From Macquaria australasica (taxonomy: Eukaryota; Chordata; Actinopteri; Centrarchiformes; Percichthyidae), in NCBI GenBank assembly GCA_005408345.1, contig SEMN01000349.1:434001-498000 (forward strand): DNA of 64,000 nt. The letters are read 5' to 3'. The notes beneath the pieces are model-generated. The model saw nothing but the letters and a program-made list of their open reading frames with translations. It ran no database searches and was not told the DNA's origin. The translations under genes were made by a program, and so were the position numbers. This document shows positions 24,639 to 36,846 of this stretch, in pieces; positions within the stretch are counted from its first letter, which is position 1, and each line of letters starts with the position of its first letter.

Positions 24639-25898
24639 GTAGGGACATAAAATACAACATTTAAAAGAGCCTCATTTAATTACTAGATTTTGGGTTAAGA
24701 TGTAGCAGGTGTAATGTATTTTTTCTTTATAGGAACCTTTTAAAGTCTTTTATAAACTATACCTATAAAGCTAACCCTTGATATAAAGACATATGTGATG
24801 TCAGACCTGCCATCAGGAGCTCATGTTTATGTCTGAATTGGTATAGCTCTTGATGAGTAATTCTCTGTGTTTAAGGGGAATGTATGTATGTACACACTTC
24901 AACTCATATATGACAGTATAAAAATGAGTTAGGAAATACTGTATACTTTAATCATTAGTCATTGATATAACTACACTGACAGCTCAGAGTCGTCACTCAT
25001 GACATGACCACACTTTTTAAGTGCCGCTGTTGGTTGAAAACCTTTGTTTTGTTCATACTGGAGAGGCTGTCTGAATGCAGTTCAAACCTTCGTACCACAA
25101 CATTAATTCAAACATATAAGACTACTATAGGACACTGTACAAAATATTATAGGAAATCTGGAAAGCTTGCACTGCTCGTGATAATTGAAACAAAACCCAT
25201 TTGGGGGTGACAGGGATCGGGAGAGGTCGGGTGTAACGTGACAAGAAAAAATTGATGATGATGTGTTTTGTAACGTTGACCCATAGGAGCACAACTGCCT
25301 TGCACAACTGTAAACATGGCGAAACAGTATGTTGTTGTTGCTGATGTCAGGTGGAACAGTGAAGTCGGTCCAAGGCACCTTACCGATCACTTATGTACAT
25401 GACACAAGTCGTGACAGATGGCAAGCTCTGATTGGTCGGGGTCCAACATGTAGTCTGCCGTGTCTGTCGGCCAAGTCAGAGCAAAAATGTATGACTCTCT
25501 GACACAGTGACCATCTCATAATGCAAAAGTATTGTGCTTTCCAATCTCGGCATTAGGGACAGGGTGAGTCAGTTGAGGATGTTCAACATCTTATCAAAGA
25601 TCAAAAATGACTTAATCATGTCTTAAAGCAATGTTCACATTTCACCTTAAAGTTACTGTGAAATACAGTAATAGTTTAAGGGTGTTTGAGGTATAAAATG
25701 AAAGGATCATTTTCCCCAGTGACCTGTTGAGCCTCATGTGGTTTGATATAAGAAACATTAAAAACTCGTGTGTGTGTATTTTCTAATCAGTGCCACACAG
25801 TCAATGTGTAATGCCAGCATACTGTGACCTGCATGTGTTAAAAGCAGTTTGGTGTTTAGTGTGCACACATTCTCTCTCTCACACTCGCACTTTCACTT

Positions 25899-25899
<1 letters not shown>

Positions 25900-25946
<47 letters not shown>
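25900..25946 (+). repeat. (AC)n microsatellite
   Basis: About 23 AC units, preceded by CT- and CAC-rich sequence. Confidence 0.95.
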
Positions 25947-25948
<2 letters not shown>

Positions 25949-26394
25949 TAAGGTGAGAAACATTTCTCCCCAGGGAAACGACTGACAACTACAGTCCAGG
26001 TAGAAAATGCACAAACACACACCCATTTTCCCAGTCCATTTATCTTTTGTCACATTTCCCTGAAAGTTTAACTGTGACAGACACACAGACAGGTAGATCC
26101 ACCTAGTAGATCTTCTCTAGTGACTACACTCACACAGACAGTTTTTTAAGCAGTAAATTTCTATTTATTATTGATCCTTTCATTGCAGGATCATTTACGT
26201 ATACAGTTCTAGTAATTAGTGGTATTTTCGATTCATTAGTTTTTCCTTTTTAGTGGCTTTTGCTTCACCAGCTTCATGCCTCTCTAATCTTTGCCTCTCT
26301 ACTTCCTCCTACAACAGCTGATCATCAAACATAACAGAAAAATAAAATAGAATAAACTAAAAAGATCGCAAAGAAGACCCGTCATTACGCCAGC

Positions 26395-26875
26395 TTTGCT
26401 GATTTTCACTGAACCAAACAGTCAGTGCTGGCGTTCCGGAAGCAGAAGAGGCGTGACATGTAATACAACACTGTCGGCGTCTAGTGTGATGTATAACATA
26501 CGTGCCATTGATCTCGTCCTCTGCTCGGAGGGTAAGAGGCTTCCGGACCTTGTTGTCTCTCCAATTTGCAGACGTTTTTGGTTGCTTTAGGTTAACTGCT
26601 AATTTCTTCTTTGTCTTCTTTGAGTTAGCTGCTAACTGCTGCTAGGTGCTTTTTAAATCCCAAAGTGGTGGGTCGCACACATAACACGTCATTAAATGTC
26701 CCATCCTGCCGGCTCCCACACAGACATCGATTCAGCTCTGTTACTACCTCCGCTGCCGCCTAAACGTGGAACAACAATGCCCTCCCATTCCGTGTTCGTA
26801 CGTTTGATACAGATGGCGAGGCAGAATAATGGCGCAACATTCCCGCCTTGAACAGGCTGTATAAAAGGGGCTACT
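26395..26875 (+). repeat. CpG-rich dispersed sequence ending in a TATA-like motif
   Basis: A block richer in CpG than its AT-rich surroundings (GGCGTTCCGGAAGC, CTGTCGGCGTC, CTCCGCTGCCGCC, GGCGAGGC). It ends TGTATAAAAGGGG at about 26859-26870. I believe parts of it occur elsewhere in fish genomes as a dispersed repeat, but I could not place it in a named family. The TATA-like motif could be part of the repeat rather than an active promoter. Confidence 0.45.
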
Positions 26876-27846
26876 GTTTCACTGTCTCTTCACCCTCTTT
26901 CCTTCCTCCTCCCTCCATCCTTGTCTCAGACCAGTCAATATTGCAGATGTGTCTGACAATTTATCATTTCTCACAGCTCATTTTTCTGCTATTGACAGCA
27001 GTGTTTTTTTTTTCAGTCTCTGCAGTATTAAGTCTGTTAGCAGACGCCTCAAACACAGAGCAGAGTCTGACTCTTCTCTGCTGTGGAGGAAAAAACTCCT
27101 TGAGTTTTCAAAGTTTTCTCGCTCTTTGTTTCACTGTCTTTCCCTTCCATCCTTCCTTCCTTTCCTCTTTCCTTCCTCTGTCTATTTTGTAAACTGTTTT
27201 GTTAAATCCATTTTTAAAAATCGTGAATGAGGAAACCTGTTTGTGTTTTGGGTGATGGAGAAACAGCTGCATGTGTGTGATATAACTAAGCATTTAAATG
27301 TCTGCCAGTTAAAGTTATAATTTCTTTTCAATTTTCAGCATTTTTCAGCCTCACTGTTTACTGTTCACCCTATTTACACCATGTCAGAGCTAGATTAATT
27401 GACTGCTTATACAAACGCATCATCCTACTGCTACTGCTTGACACTAAAAGCTTTCATCTGGCAAAACAAGGGGAGGCTTTTATTCTGAAGCAGCCAAAGG
27501 AAATGAGAGTTTGCTGTAGTATTAGACTGCACTTGCTGTTACCATGGTAACCAAGGGTGTCGCCAAATTAACCTGAACTCTTATGGCTTAGACAAGATGC
27601 ATGATGACAAATGTAGTTATATTTTTGTGTTTGCTGTGTCACGTGTAGTGTTCTTTCAAAGCTGCTGAGATCCAGATTTTTATCAGGCGTCTTCACAGCG
27701 ACACTATTTCTCTTTGTTTCTCTATTTGTTGAGAAATTAAAATCATTTATATTAGTACTCAGATAATACCAGATTTTTTGTTTCAGTCACCGACATCAAT
27801 CTACATGACCTGTTATAATGGTGAAGAGTTATAAAGACAAAGTCAG

Positions 27847-28140
27847 GGCTGCAACTAACAAATATTTTCATTATCTATTAATTTGTCGCTTATTTTATTT
27901 GATAAATCAAATCATTTTTATGGCTATGAAATGTTAGAAAATAGTGAAACATATCGACCACAAGTTCTGAGAGCCCAAGGCAACATCTTCAAATGTCTTG
28001 TTTTTGTTAACAATCCTAAATCCAAAGATATTCAGTTTGCAATGATATGAAGCAGAGAAAAGCAGCAAATCCCAACACCGGAGAAGCTGGAACCAGAGAA
28101 TGTTTGACATTTTGATTGATTACTGACTTAAACAAGTATA
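27847..28140 (+). repeat. Dispersed fish repeat, 'GCTGCAACTAA...TAATCGATTA' family, copy 2
   Basis: It opens AGGGCTGCAACTAACAAATA, contains ATGTTAGAAAATAGTGAAAC, GAGCCCAAGGCAACATCTTC and AATGTCTTGTTTTTGTTAAC, and ends GAGAAGCTGGAACCAGAGAA with TGACTTAAACAA. This is the full order of the family in the + direction. Confidence 0.85.
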
Positions 28141-28400
28141 TTTGTCAAAATTGTGTTGATTTATTTTTAACTAATGAAAGTAGTGCTGCGTTTACTGGAT
28201 TAATTGATTGGTCAATCGACAGAAAGGTAATAGACAACAATGTGTGGATTGACTGCTTTTCTCTGTTGTCAAATGTGAACGGAATATCTGAAAAAAGTTG
28301 AACAAGTAGTTTGAAGACTGCACCTTGGGCTCTGAAGGACATTTTTTAAGATTTTTAGTCTAATATATAGACTAAATAAATGATAATCGATGAATAAAAA
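28141..28400 (-). repeat. Related repeat segment in opposite orientation
   Basis: AATTGATTGGTCAATCGACA, TTTGAAGACTGCACCTTGGG with CTCTGA, and GATAATCGATGAAT read as the same family on the minus strand. It directly abuts the + copy. Confidence 0.65.
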
Positions 28401-28523
28401 AAAAATAATTTGAGACAGGAGGAGGAGCTCAGTTAAAGAATAGTTTCAGATTTTTCCAAGTCTATCATAATACTGTGTATGTTGACAGAGTTATTGGTGG
28501 CAGTAATCATACCTCCTGTCAAT

Positions 28524-28680
28524 ACCAAGAGAAAAGAGGGGAGGCAAAGAGGAGAGGCGATAAGGGGGAAATAGAGGATAATGGAGGAGAAAAAAAGAGG
28601 GGGAGGACAGGAGAGGAAGAAAAGAGGAGAGGAGACAGGAGAGGAGATGAGAAGAGGAGGCAAAGGAAAAAAGACAGATG
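28524..28680 (+). repeat. Purine-rich tract
   Basis: Nearly all A and G on the + strand (GAGGAGAGG, GGGGGAGGAC, AAGAGGAGAGGAG motifs). It is an imperfect simple repeat next to the AC/GT cluster. Confidence 0.9.
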
Positions 28681-28763
28681 TCAACAGCCACAATCACTTG
28701 GCTGCAGGCTGTTACCACGGCGATAGACTCATCACCTCAGTCTACTGTCTCCCCTGTCACTTA

Positions 28764-28781
28764 CACACACACACACACACA

Positions 28782-28857
<76 letters not shown>

Positions 28858-28934
28858 ACGATAGTTGCTGCTCGGTGCCACAGCTGCAAAACCTCCCAGA
28901 ACAGAGCGGACTCTCTCTCTCACACTCACGCACA

Positions 28935-28992
<58 letters not shown>

Positions 28993-29004
28993 TAAACCTA
29001 AACC

Positions 29005-29038
<34 letters not shown>

Positions 29039-29099
29039 CACAGTAATTATGTTCCTAGCAGTGTCAGGGGATGTCATTAGGATCCACAGCACCCTCCTC

Positions 29100-29151
<52 letters not shown>

Positions 29152-29181
29152 CACACACCTACACACACACACACACACACA
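28764..29181 (+). repeat. Cluster of (AC)n and (GT)n microsatellites
   Basis: AC runs at about 28764-28852 and 28934-28988, a GT run at 29007-29034, and AC runs at 29108-29147 and 29159-29181, with short unique spacers. The 204-codon open frame across it is His/Thr repeat artefact. Confidence 0.95.
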
Positions 29182-29434
29182 ATTTAGTTAATTGATTCTC
29201 TATTGGCATGACATTTTGATGGAAAAACATGTTGCCAAAGCATCTACACAAACAAAGTAAAGTAAACGATACATACAGTGAATACATGAACAACACTAAT
29301 GATGTATACAGTGAATGAAATGAAACAAGTAGTAAACCGATAACACTTAGATAAAAGTGAGAAATACTCAGATCAGAAAAAAAACGTAGCGTAATTCTGT
29401 GTATTACAGTTTTTAAGACTTGATCTATGATCAG

Positions 29435-30267
29435 TAGGGGTGTAACAGCAAAAACAAATCAGGGGTGAGTATATTTTCGGTACAGCAAGTAAGAGAAGAT
29501 AACCACAGAACAACATTTTTGTCATTTGTTTGAAAAATATAATCATTCAGTGGTGCATAATTGGCTGTAATTATTAATTATTTTTAAGTTTTATACATAA
29601 AGTAGCTCTCTGTAGCCCTAGAGGTCCATCTGTCAGTGGTGAAAGCAACTGCTGGGGCCACAGATATTTTCCTGGACAAATGCAGCTTATACTCATTTAT
29701 ACAGGGCAGTGGATAATTCTTGGATTAGTTCAGTTTGTGCTCCTAGTACAGGAACAACTGACTGACTGCACTCATGAAGGGACTTTATAGCAGAGGCTCA
29801 AGCACTGTACCTGTGTGATACACACAAATGGTTAATCATTTTCGCTTGTTTGTGTTTTTCGTCTGATCTACCACTTTTTGTCCAGTGATGCTGTAACTCA
29901 CTGGGAAACAAAACACTCCTAAACAATAGATATAAGACATCTGAGGCTCTTCCGTGGCTGGTTCTCATTGTGTTTGCCATATTGATGCCTTTTGCTATAA
30001 ATGAGCTGCTGTGTATATCCATTGGCTAACCCGACTAGCGTGGTCTGACTAACAAACAACTTGCTGCGAAAGCTTTCCAGGTGGAATTAACACTTTAGGA
30101 TTGATGGTCCACACATACCAAGACCTTATAAAAAGAAATAGGACTAATAAGCCTGTATCAGGCATATATTACACTAATTAATTATATGTTGTATATATGT
30201 TCATAAGATGTACCAAATTGAACGTACCAAACTGTTCAGAACAAATACAGGTCCTGTTACACCCCTA
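29435..30267. mobile_element. MITE-like element with GGGGTGTAACAG ends
   Basis: The left end TAGGGGTGTAACAG is matched exactly, inverted, by CTGTTACACCCCTA at the right end, 833 bp apart. TA at both outer edges may be a TA target duplication. It resembles a widespread fish repeat family with AGGGGTGTAAC ends. It has no transposase coding capacity. Confidence 0.75.
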
Positions 30268-30654
30268 ATTACAAGCAGTTCTGTCTCCTGCCAGTTTCAG
30301 AGAGTCAGAATAAGCACTACTTTTGGAACGGAAATTAAGACTTGACTGGACTTTTTGGTGTAAATTTTGGAAAGATTTTATTTAAAATTGTTTCCGTAAG
30401 AAAATAAACCTCTGTCTCCACTTCCTCTGTTTCACGCTGGAAACAAACATTTTTCTCTGTCTAACCAGTGTTTTATATGATGATCTGTTTCAACAGCCAA
30501 CTGGTGATCACTAACTCTGTATTTACTTAACATTTGTCAGTATACAGGGTTTTTAATTTGGATTAATCTGGATATCTCTCCCTCTTGATCACATCAAGTA
30601 TCACAGATTTTTATTAAGAACTAAATCTGTATTAATGCATTCTTAGTAGTGCTT

Positions 30655-30905
30655 AAAGAATTAGATGATTAGTCTAGCAAAAGAAAATTAATAAACAACA
30701 ATGTTTACAGTTGATTAATCATTTAAGTCATTTATACATTTTAAAATGAAAATGTCAAATATTCTTCGGTTCCACGTTCTCAAATGTGGAGATTTGCACC
30801 TTTCCTCTGTTCTACATTATTGTCAGGTGAATATCTTTGTTTTTTTTGTTGTTGTTTGTATTATTCTCTTGTCTCTTGGACTGTTGTTCAGGCCATACTA
30901 ACATT
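30655..30905 (-). repeat. Dispersed fish repeat, same family, copy 4 (degraded)
   Basis: TTGATTAATCATTTAAGTCA, TTCTCAAATGTGGAGATTTG and CTCTTGGACTGTTGTTCAGG are the reverse complement of family segments in the expected order. Confidence 0.7.
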
Positions 30906-31689
30906 GGTAATTGTGGTGTACTTCAATCCAACACAAAATATCTGCAGCTGCATTAAAACCTGATCTTATCCATGTGGAGCAGTAATGTGGTTCTACGCTA
31001 GAGGGAAGACTCATCTCTGCCTCTGATGGAGGAGGTGACCCCAGGGAGGTCAAAGGTCACTGCTGGACACAGCCCCATCACCCCCTCCCTCACATACAGA
31101 CATTTTCTCTGTGCTGGCAGGCATTTGTCTCCTTCAGGATTCAAAGCCCTGCAGACATTATCAGCTGATTCATTCCAGCCAACAACATATAAAATTAAAC
31201 TACAGATGGATACTTGCAATAATATTATTTTCTATTTGACACTGTATCCCTATCCTGTTTGTTGGGAGGAAGGAAGGAAAGTAGTTCCCTTGCGAGGGGT
31301 CCACAGCAGCACAGATAGAGGTCAGACGTCAAAGGTCAGGCTGACCCTCAGCTCTCGGTGTCATTAGCCTGGTTGTGATTTGGTTAGCTGAAACGCTAGC
31401 CTCCCCTGCTAATTTAATATCGGAGCCTGGAGGTCGTTTGGGTCAGATCACATTTCTCCTCACAACAGATTGAATTTATGGAGAGATAAATGGTCAGAGC
31501 TGCAACTCTGAATGCTCTGGTTGTTTCTGATGATTGTGTCTCTTCTATTTGACACAGTGAGTGACCCAGCTGGTGTATGGGAATATTATTATATTACAGA
31601 CATACGAGTGAAGTTATAGTCTAAATATTATTAATGTACAGGAATGTATTTCTGGTGGCTCTGGTACAGAAACGGCAATATCTGAGATA

Positions 31690-32230
31690 GTAGTACAGGA
31701 CAATACAGTATGGTATAGTGTAGTATGCTATGATACAGTGTTGTGTTATGTGTTGTAGTATATTATGGTATAGTATAGTATATTATGTTAGAGCATAGTA
31801 TGATATAGTATGACATATTATACTATGTCATAGTATAGAATGGTGTAGCATAACATGTTGGGTATAATATAGTATGGCAAGGTGTAGTATAAAATGTTAA
31901 GGTATAGTGTAGTATGGTATAGTCTAGAAAGGTCTATATAGTATAGTAAGGTGTGGTATAATATGCTATAGTGTGGTATAGTATGGAAAGGTTGTGGTAT
32001 ATTATAATATGGTATACTATGGTATAGTATTGTGTGTTACAGTATGGTATAGTAAGGTGTAGTATAATATTTAATGGTATACTATAATATGGTATAGTAT
32101 AGAAAGGTGTGGTATAATATAGTATAGTGTTGTATGGTAAGGTGTAATATAACATGTTATGGTATACTATGGTGTAGTATAGTATGTTATGGTATACTAT
32201 GGTTTAGTGTATATATGGTATAGTGTAGTG
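31690..32230 (+). repeat. C-depleted degenerate tandem repeat (TATAGTATGG-like)
   Basis: About 540 bases made of shuffled TATAG, TATGG, GTGTAGTAT and GTATAATAT units with very few C on the + strand. The minus strand therefore translates to Tyr/Ile/Thr-rich open frames (31934-32155), which are not genes. Confidence 0.9.
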
Positions 32231-33132
32231 TAGGGCATGGAGGGAGAGACATGAGGCAAAGGTACTGCGTGAGGTGAAAGGGACAGGTGCATGCCAGTGT
32301 TCTAGAAACAATCAGAAGTTAGTTATTGTTGTTTTGCCGCTGATCTGGCTGGCTTACCAGTCAGCAGTTGGAGCTGCAGCAGTGGCTGTGACACACATCG
32401 AGGTAATTAATCCAATTCGTGTCAAAAAGGCACTCTGTCTTCTCTGAAACATAACTCAGTCAAATCTAAACACACAGATACACATATTTTTCCATTCAGT
32501 GTGACTTACACTTTCCAACGATATCATTATCTCCAGGTCCGTATAACTCCAGAACTCGCCTGAGAATCATCATGTTTTTAAGTTTTCTTCAGTATCAAAG
32601 TAATCCAGTGATAGTTGTCTGTACATTCATGGGTACATTGCAAACAGGAACTGCGAAAAGCTAATTTGGCATATTTTTAATGGTGCCAATTTGCCAAAAT
32701 GTTAACACATATAGGCTAAAAAAAAACGGGGAGTACGTTATAGCCCACAGGGTAACTCACTGAATCCATGGCAAAATTTTACTTCCTGTTTACATCCCCC
32801 AAAGCATTGTGGGAACTGTAGTTCCAAAAGGTAAATAGAAAATAATAGTAGGAGTTACGAAATCCATTAGTATGAATTTTTTTCATGTTGCACTATTGGT
32901 ATATATTTTTCTATATTACTGAGGCTCAGAATGTCCCATCAATATGGTTCCACTGGACCACTGACACTGTCCTCTAGCCATTCATATACAGATAATTTGT
33001 GTTTAAAACCTTTATACAGATAAAAAACTCAAACAGAATGGTATAGTATGGGCACAATCATACTCAATTCTAGAAAAAAAAAAAGACGTGCATTGATTCG
33101 CTGCGAGTATTGGCACCTCCTCTCCTCTCCTT

Positions 33133-33134
<2 letters not shown>

Positions 33135-33204
<70 letters not shown>
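33135..33204 (+). repeat. (AC)n microsatellite
   Basis: About 35 AC units. Confidence 0.97.
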
Positions 33205-33206
<2 letters not shown>

Positions 33207-33566
33207 GTCTTATGGTTGAGTAGACAGTGTGATGATGTGCACATGAAGGGGGGATGGGCAGAGTGATGTGTGTATGTGTGTGTCAGGGTTTATGAATGTG
33301 TCACAAAGATAAAGCACTGGTGTGTGTGAGACAGACAGACACTCACATCCTGCTCATGGTCTGAACCAAGATGTAGATGGAGAGTCATGGAGATGGATGG
33401 AAATGACTGGTTTACAGACTGGATTTCTGGGTCACTGTCTGAATGTCTGATTGGCTGTTTGATTACTAACTGACTTAATTGTAATCTGATTGACTGTCTG
33501 ACTGTAGACTAGACAACGTTTATGCTAACTGGTTTGAAAACAAGCAGATTTTTTCTGGGGTGCCAG

Positions 33567-33607
33567 CCAGGTATTGTCCTTATGGAAAGCTCCATCACAA
33601 TACCTGG
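33567..33607. repeat. Hairpin, 11 bp arms
   Basis: CCAGGTATTGT and ACAATACCTGG are exact complements separated by 19 bases. Confidence 0.85.
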
Positions 33608-34639
33608 TTTGTGAGTAGGCAAGAACTGATTTAAATTCCAAGAAAATGTGAGTGTGTGTATGTGAGCAAGAGTCCATATCTCAGTTTGTGTAGAAACAAA
33701 TGGAAAATAAATTTAGTTCCTTCAATTCAAATCTCAATCCAGTGAGAAAAAAGTTGTTCTTTCTCAATGGATTCATTGAGTTTGTTGGTTAGGTTGTGGT
33801 TGTGTGCAATGGCAGGCACTGAACCAATAGGGGCATAACACAAGGAGAGCTGGGTGGTGTTAAGACGTACAATATCAATGATGGAAAATTAATGTATACG
33901 TGAACAATTGTTAGGGTCACCACAACACGTATGGGTAATTTAGAGTCCCCCAATTCATCTAGATGGACAGACAGATAGATAGGTAGTGAATTTTCAGATG
34001 TTAATACTGGTCACATTGATCAGTATGAAGCTCAGTTTTCACCTCAGAGAATCAGATCCTCCACTTTGAGGGGAGAATATGGAGATTCTGACTGCAGACA
34101 CATCAGTTCATCAACCCTGACCCACATAATGTAAATGTTTGTGTGTCATTCTAGTTCTGATACAGTGAGAGTGTTCTTTACCGTCTCTTCAGGCTACCTT
34201 CCTTTGTCCCATTCAGGTATCAGGTCAGATGGAAATAGTCTGTTTTTTTTTTTTCATAACTAAAATCTGCTGCATACAGTTAAAAGTCTTAAATGAAGGT
34301 TTAGAGTTTATAAACTGGATTTTTCTCCATTCTCAACTTTTCTTGAAATATCACTGATGATTGAGGCATTTTTCTCCTTTTACTTGGGATAAAAAAAAGT
34401 GGTAGGGCCCTGTTTTAATCGCATGACCAGTGCAAAGCTGTAAGTCTCCAAGCACACCTGCTATTTTGGTTCATGTATGTGCAGCAGTGCAAAGTGCAGA
34501 AGGGCTGGGTGTAGTGGGATATAGATCGGAGGGTGTGGTGATTAATAAATGCACTCTCAGCCAATCACGTCACTGGTCTCATCGCTCTGAAACAGCTGAG
34601 CCAATCACAGTGAGGCATGACAACAAGAGCTTGATGGTG

Positions 34640-34856
34640 ACTTTCATTCCCACGCCGCGGCCTGAATGCCTGTTCTTGCACTATGTAACTTGGGTTGAGC
34701 AGGTAGGATCTCCCGCGAGAAGTGCGTAATGCTTTACGGCTCTACATCCCACATGGGTCTAGCTCGGTATTCATGGACATCATAGCAGAGGCGAAGAGAC
34801 GGAAGAGCACGTTGACGGAGGAAGCTAAGAAGAGAAAAAGAGAGAGCGCTGCCTCA
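34640..34856 (+). repeat. Dispersed repeat shared with 59697-59832, copy 1
   Basis: CTTTCATTCCCACGCCGCGG, GAATGCCTGTTCTTGCACTA and TGTAACTTGGGTTGAGC, then GACGGAGGAAGCTAAGAAGA and GAAAAAGAGAGAG, recur in the same order at 59697-59832. The copy here has extra sequence in the middle. Confidence 0.85.
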
Positions 34857-35448
34857 TTTGAATGAACCTCCCACTTGTTTGAGCCTCTCCTTCCACCTGT
34901 GCACTATGCGCTCTGAGTTGGGCACCAAAATACCACACCGATGGGCAAAACAAATTCAGGAAAATACCAAACTGTCGGAGCACTGCTTGCACTGGTTGCC
35001 GCAAATTGTAAAGGACCTAAAAAGGTGTAATTTTTTATTTAAAGCAATCTTCTAACCTCTATCAGTGTTTCCGTCTCTTCTTCACTGGCTTGTCTATTTT
35101 TCTGTCCATTACATTCAGATTCACTCTGTTCTCTGCCTTCTTCCTTCTGTTTACTTTACTGTCAGCAGTGATTCAGTTCAGGAAAGTCTTGAGTTAAGAT
35201 GTTCTCAGATAATTTGTCTTTACACCGTAGAGATCTGCTTGTTGTGTCTAATCCGGTTGGATTAACTGTCAGACATCTTTAATTGATCCAATACTTCAGA
35301 CTTGACACAACAAACTATAAATCTGTCGTCAAGTTTTTTTCTTATTTCTCAGCAATCCAACAGAGAAACAACTCTTTTTAAGTTAGAGTATAACTCATGG
35401 CATTTTTATATGAAAAATGGTTCCTCTCCTCTCTACCAAACTGATATA

Positions 35449-35649
35449 CAGTGGGGGAAATAATTATTCAATCCCCTGCTGAGTTTGTAAGTTTACCCCC
35501 TTACAAAGACATGAACAGTCCATAATTTCTATGGTAGGTTCATTTTAACAGAGAGAGACAGAATATTAACAAAAAACCTCCAGGAAAAAACATTAAATAA
35601 AGGTTATAAATTTATTTATATTTGATTAAGTGAAATAAGTATTTGATCC
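35449..35649. repeat. Left terminal inverted repeat of Tc1-like element
   Basis: About 200 bp, from CAGTGGGGGAAATAATTATT to GAAATAAGTATTTGATCC. It is complementary to 36847-37044. Confidence 0.93.
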
Positions 35650-35665
35650 TCAAGCAGAACGTGAC

Positions 35666-36680
35666 TTAGTACTTGGTGGAGAAACCCTTGTTGGCAAGCA
35701 CAGAGGTCAGACATTTCTTGTAGTTGGTCACCAGGTTTGCGCACATCTCGGGGGATTTTGGTACACTCCTCTTTACAGATACTCTCCAAATCCTGAAGGT
35801 TTCGAGGCTGTCGCTTGGCAACTCGAAGTTTCAGCTCCCTCCACAGATTCTCTATGGGATTAAGGTCCGGAGACTGGCTAGGCCACTCCAGGATCTTAAT
35901 GTGCTTCTTCTTGGGCCACTCCTTTGTTGCCTTGGCCGTATGTTTTGGGTCATGCTGGAAGACCCATCCACGACCCATCTTCAGTGTTCTGGCTGAGGCC
36001 AGGAGGTGCTCATCCAAGATTCTACAGTACATGGCCCGTTCATCAGCCCCTTAATGCGGTGAAGTCTTCCTGTACCCTTAGCAGAGAAACAGCCCCAAAG
36101 CAGAATGTTTCCACCTCCATGTTTTGACAGTGGGGATGGTGTTCTTGGGATCATATTCAGCATTTCTCTGCCTCCAAACACGGCGGGTTGAGTTGATGCC
36201 AAAGAGCTCAATTTTGGTCTCATCTGACCACATCACATTCTCCCAAGCATTCTGTGAATCATTCAGGTGTTCATTGGCAAACTCCAGACGGGCCTGTACA
36301 TGTGCCTTCTTGAGCAGGGGGACCTTGCGGGCACTGCAGGATCTCAATCCATTACGACGAAGCGTGTTACCAGTGGTTTTCTTAGTGACTGTGGTCCCAG
36401 CTCCCTTGAGATCATTAACAAGCTCCTCCCGTGTAATTCTGGGCTGATTCCTCACCATTCTCAGAATCATCCTTACCTCACGAGGTGAGATCTTGCATGG
36501 AGCTCCAGAGCGAGGGCGATTGACTGTTATCTTGTATTTCTTCCATTTTCGGATTATCACGCCAACAGTGGTCTCTTTCTCACCAAGCTTCTTGCTGATA
36601 ATCTTGTAGCCCATTCCAGCCTTGTGCAGGTCTACAATCTTGTCCCTGACGTCCTTTGACAGCTCTTTGGTCTTGCCCAT
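35666..36680 (-). pseudogene. Tc1-like transposase pseudogene
   Basis: It starts at the ATG whose complement ends at 36680 and begins MGKTKELSKDVRDK. Visible parts are an N-terminal helix-turn-helix region (GMGYKIISKKLGEKETTVG), a GRPR-like linker (NRPRSGAP) and a DDE catalytic domain (MWSDETKIELFG for the first Asp, SPDLNPIENLW for the Glu). There are three single-base frame breaks. The first is an extra base in the A-run at 36122-36125, the second lies near 36033-36036, and the third is near 35752. The motif around the second Asp reads FQHDPKHT, two residues shorter than the usual HDNDPKHT, from a 6-base loss. The frame otherwise ends TAC-TAA at 35666. It cannot make a full-length enzyme. 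Confidence 0.95.
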
Positions 36681-36846
36681 GGTGGTGGAGAGGTTTCAAT
36701 GGAAGAGGTAGATTATGTGACAGGTGTCTTTTATACACATAACGAGTTGAGATCAGGAGTACTTTCCTAAAGGGACAGGACTAATTTGTGTGCCTCATGG
36801 GCACATAACAGGTCTGTGGGGGTCAGAATTCTTGCTGGTTGGTAGG

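Noticed and set aside
28581..29195. 204-codon open frame on the + strand
   Set aside because: It is made of a purine tract followed by AC arrays, giving Glu/Lys/Arg then His/Thr repeats. No domain and no splice or start context.
31934..32155. Tyr/Ile/Thr-rich minus-strand open frame
   Set aside because: Translation of the C-depleted tandem repeat.
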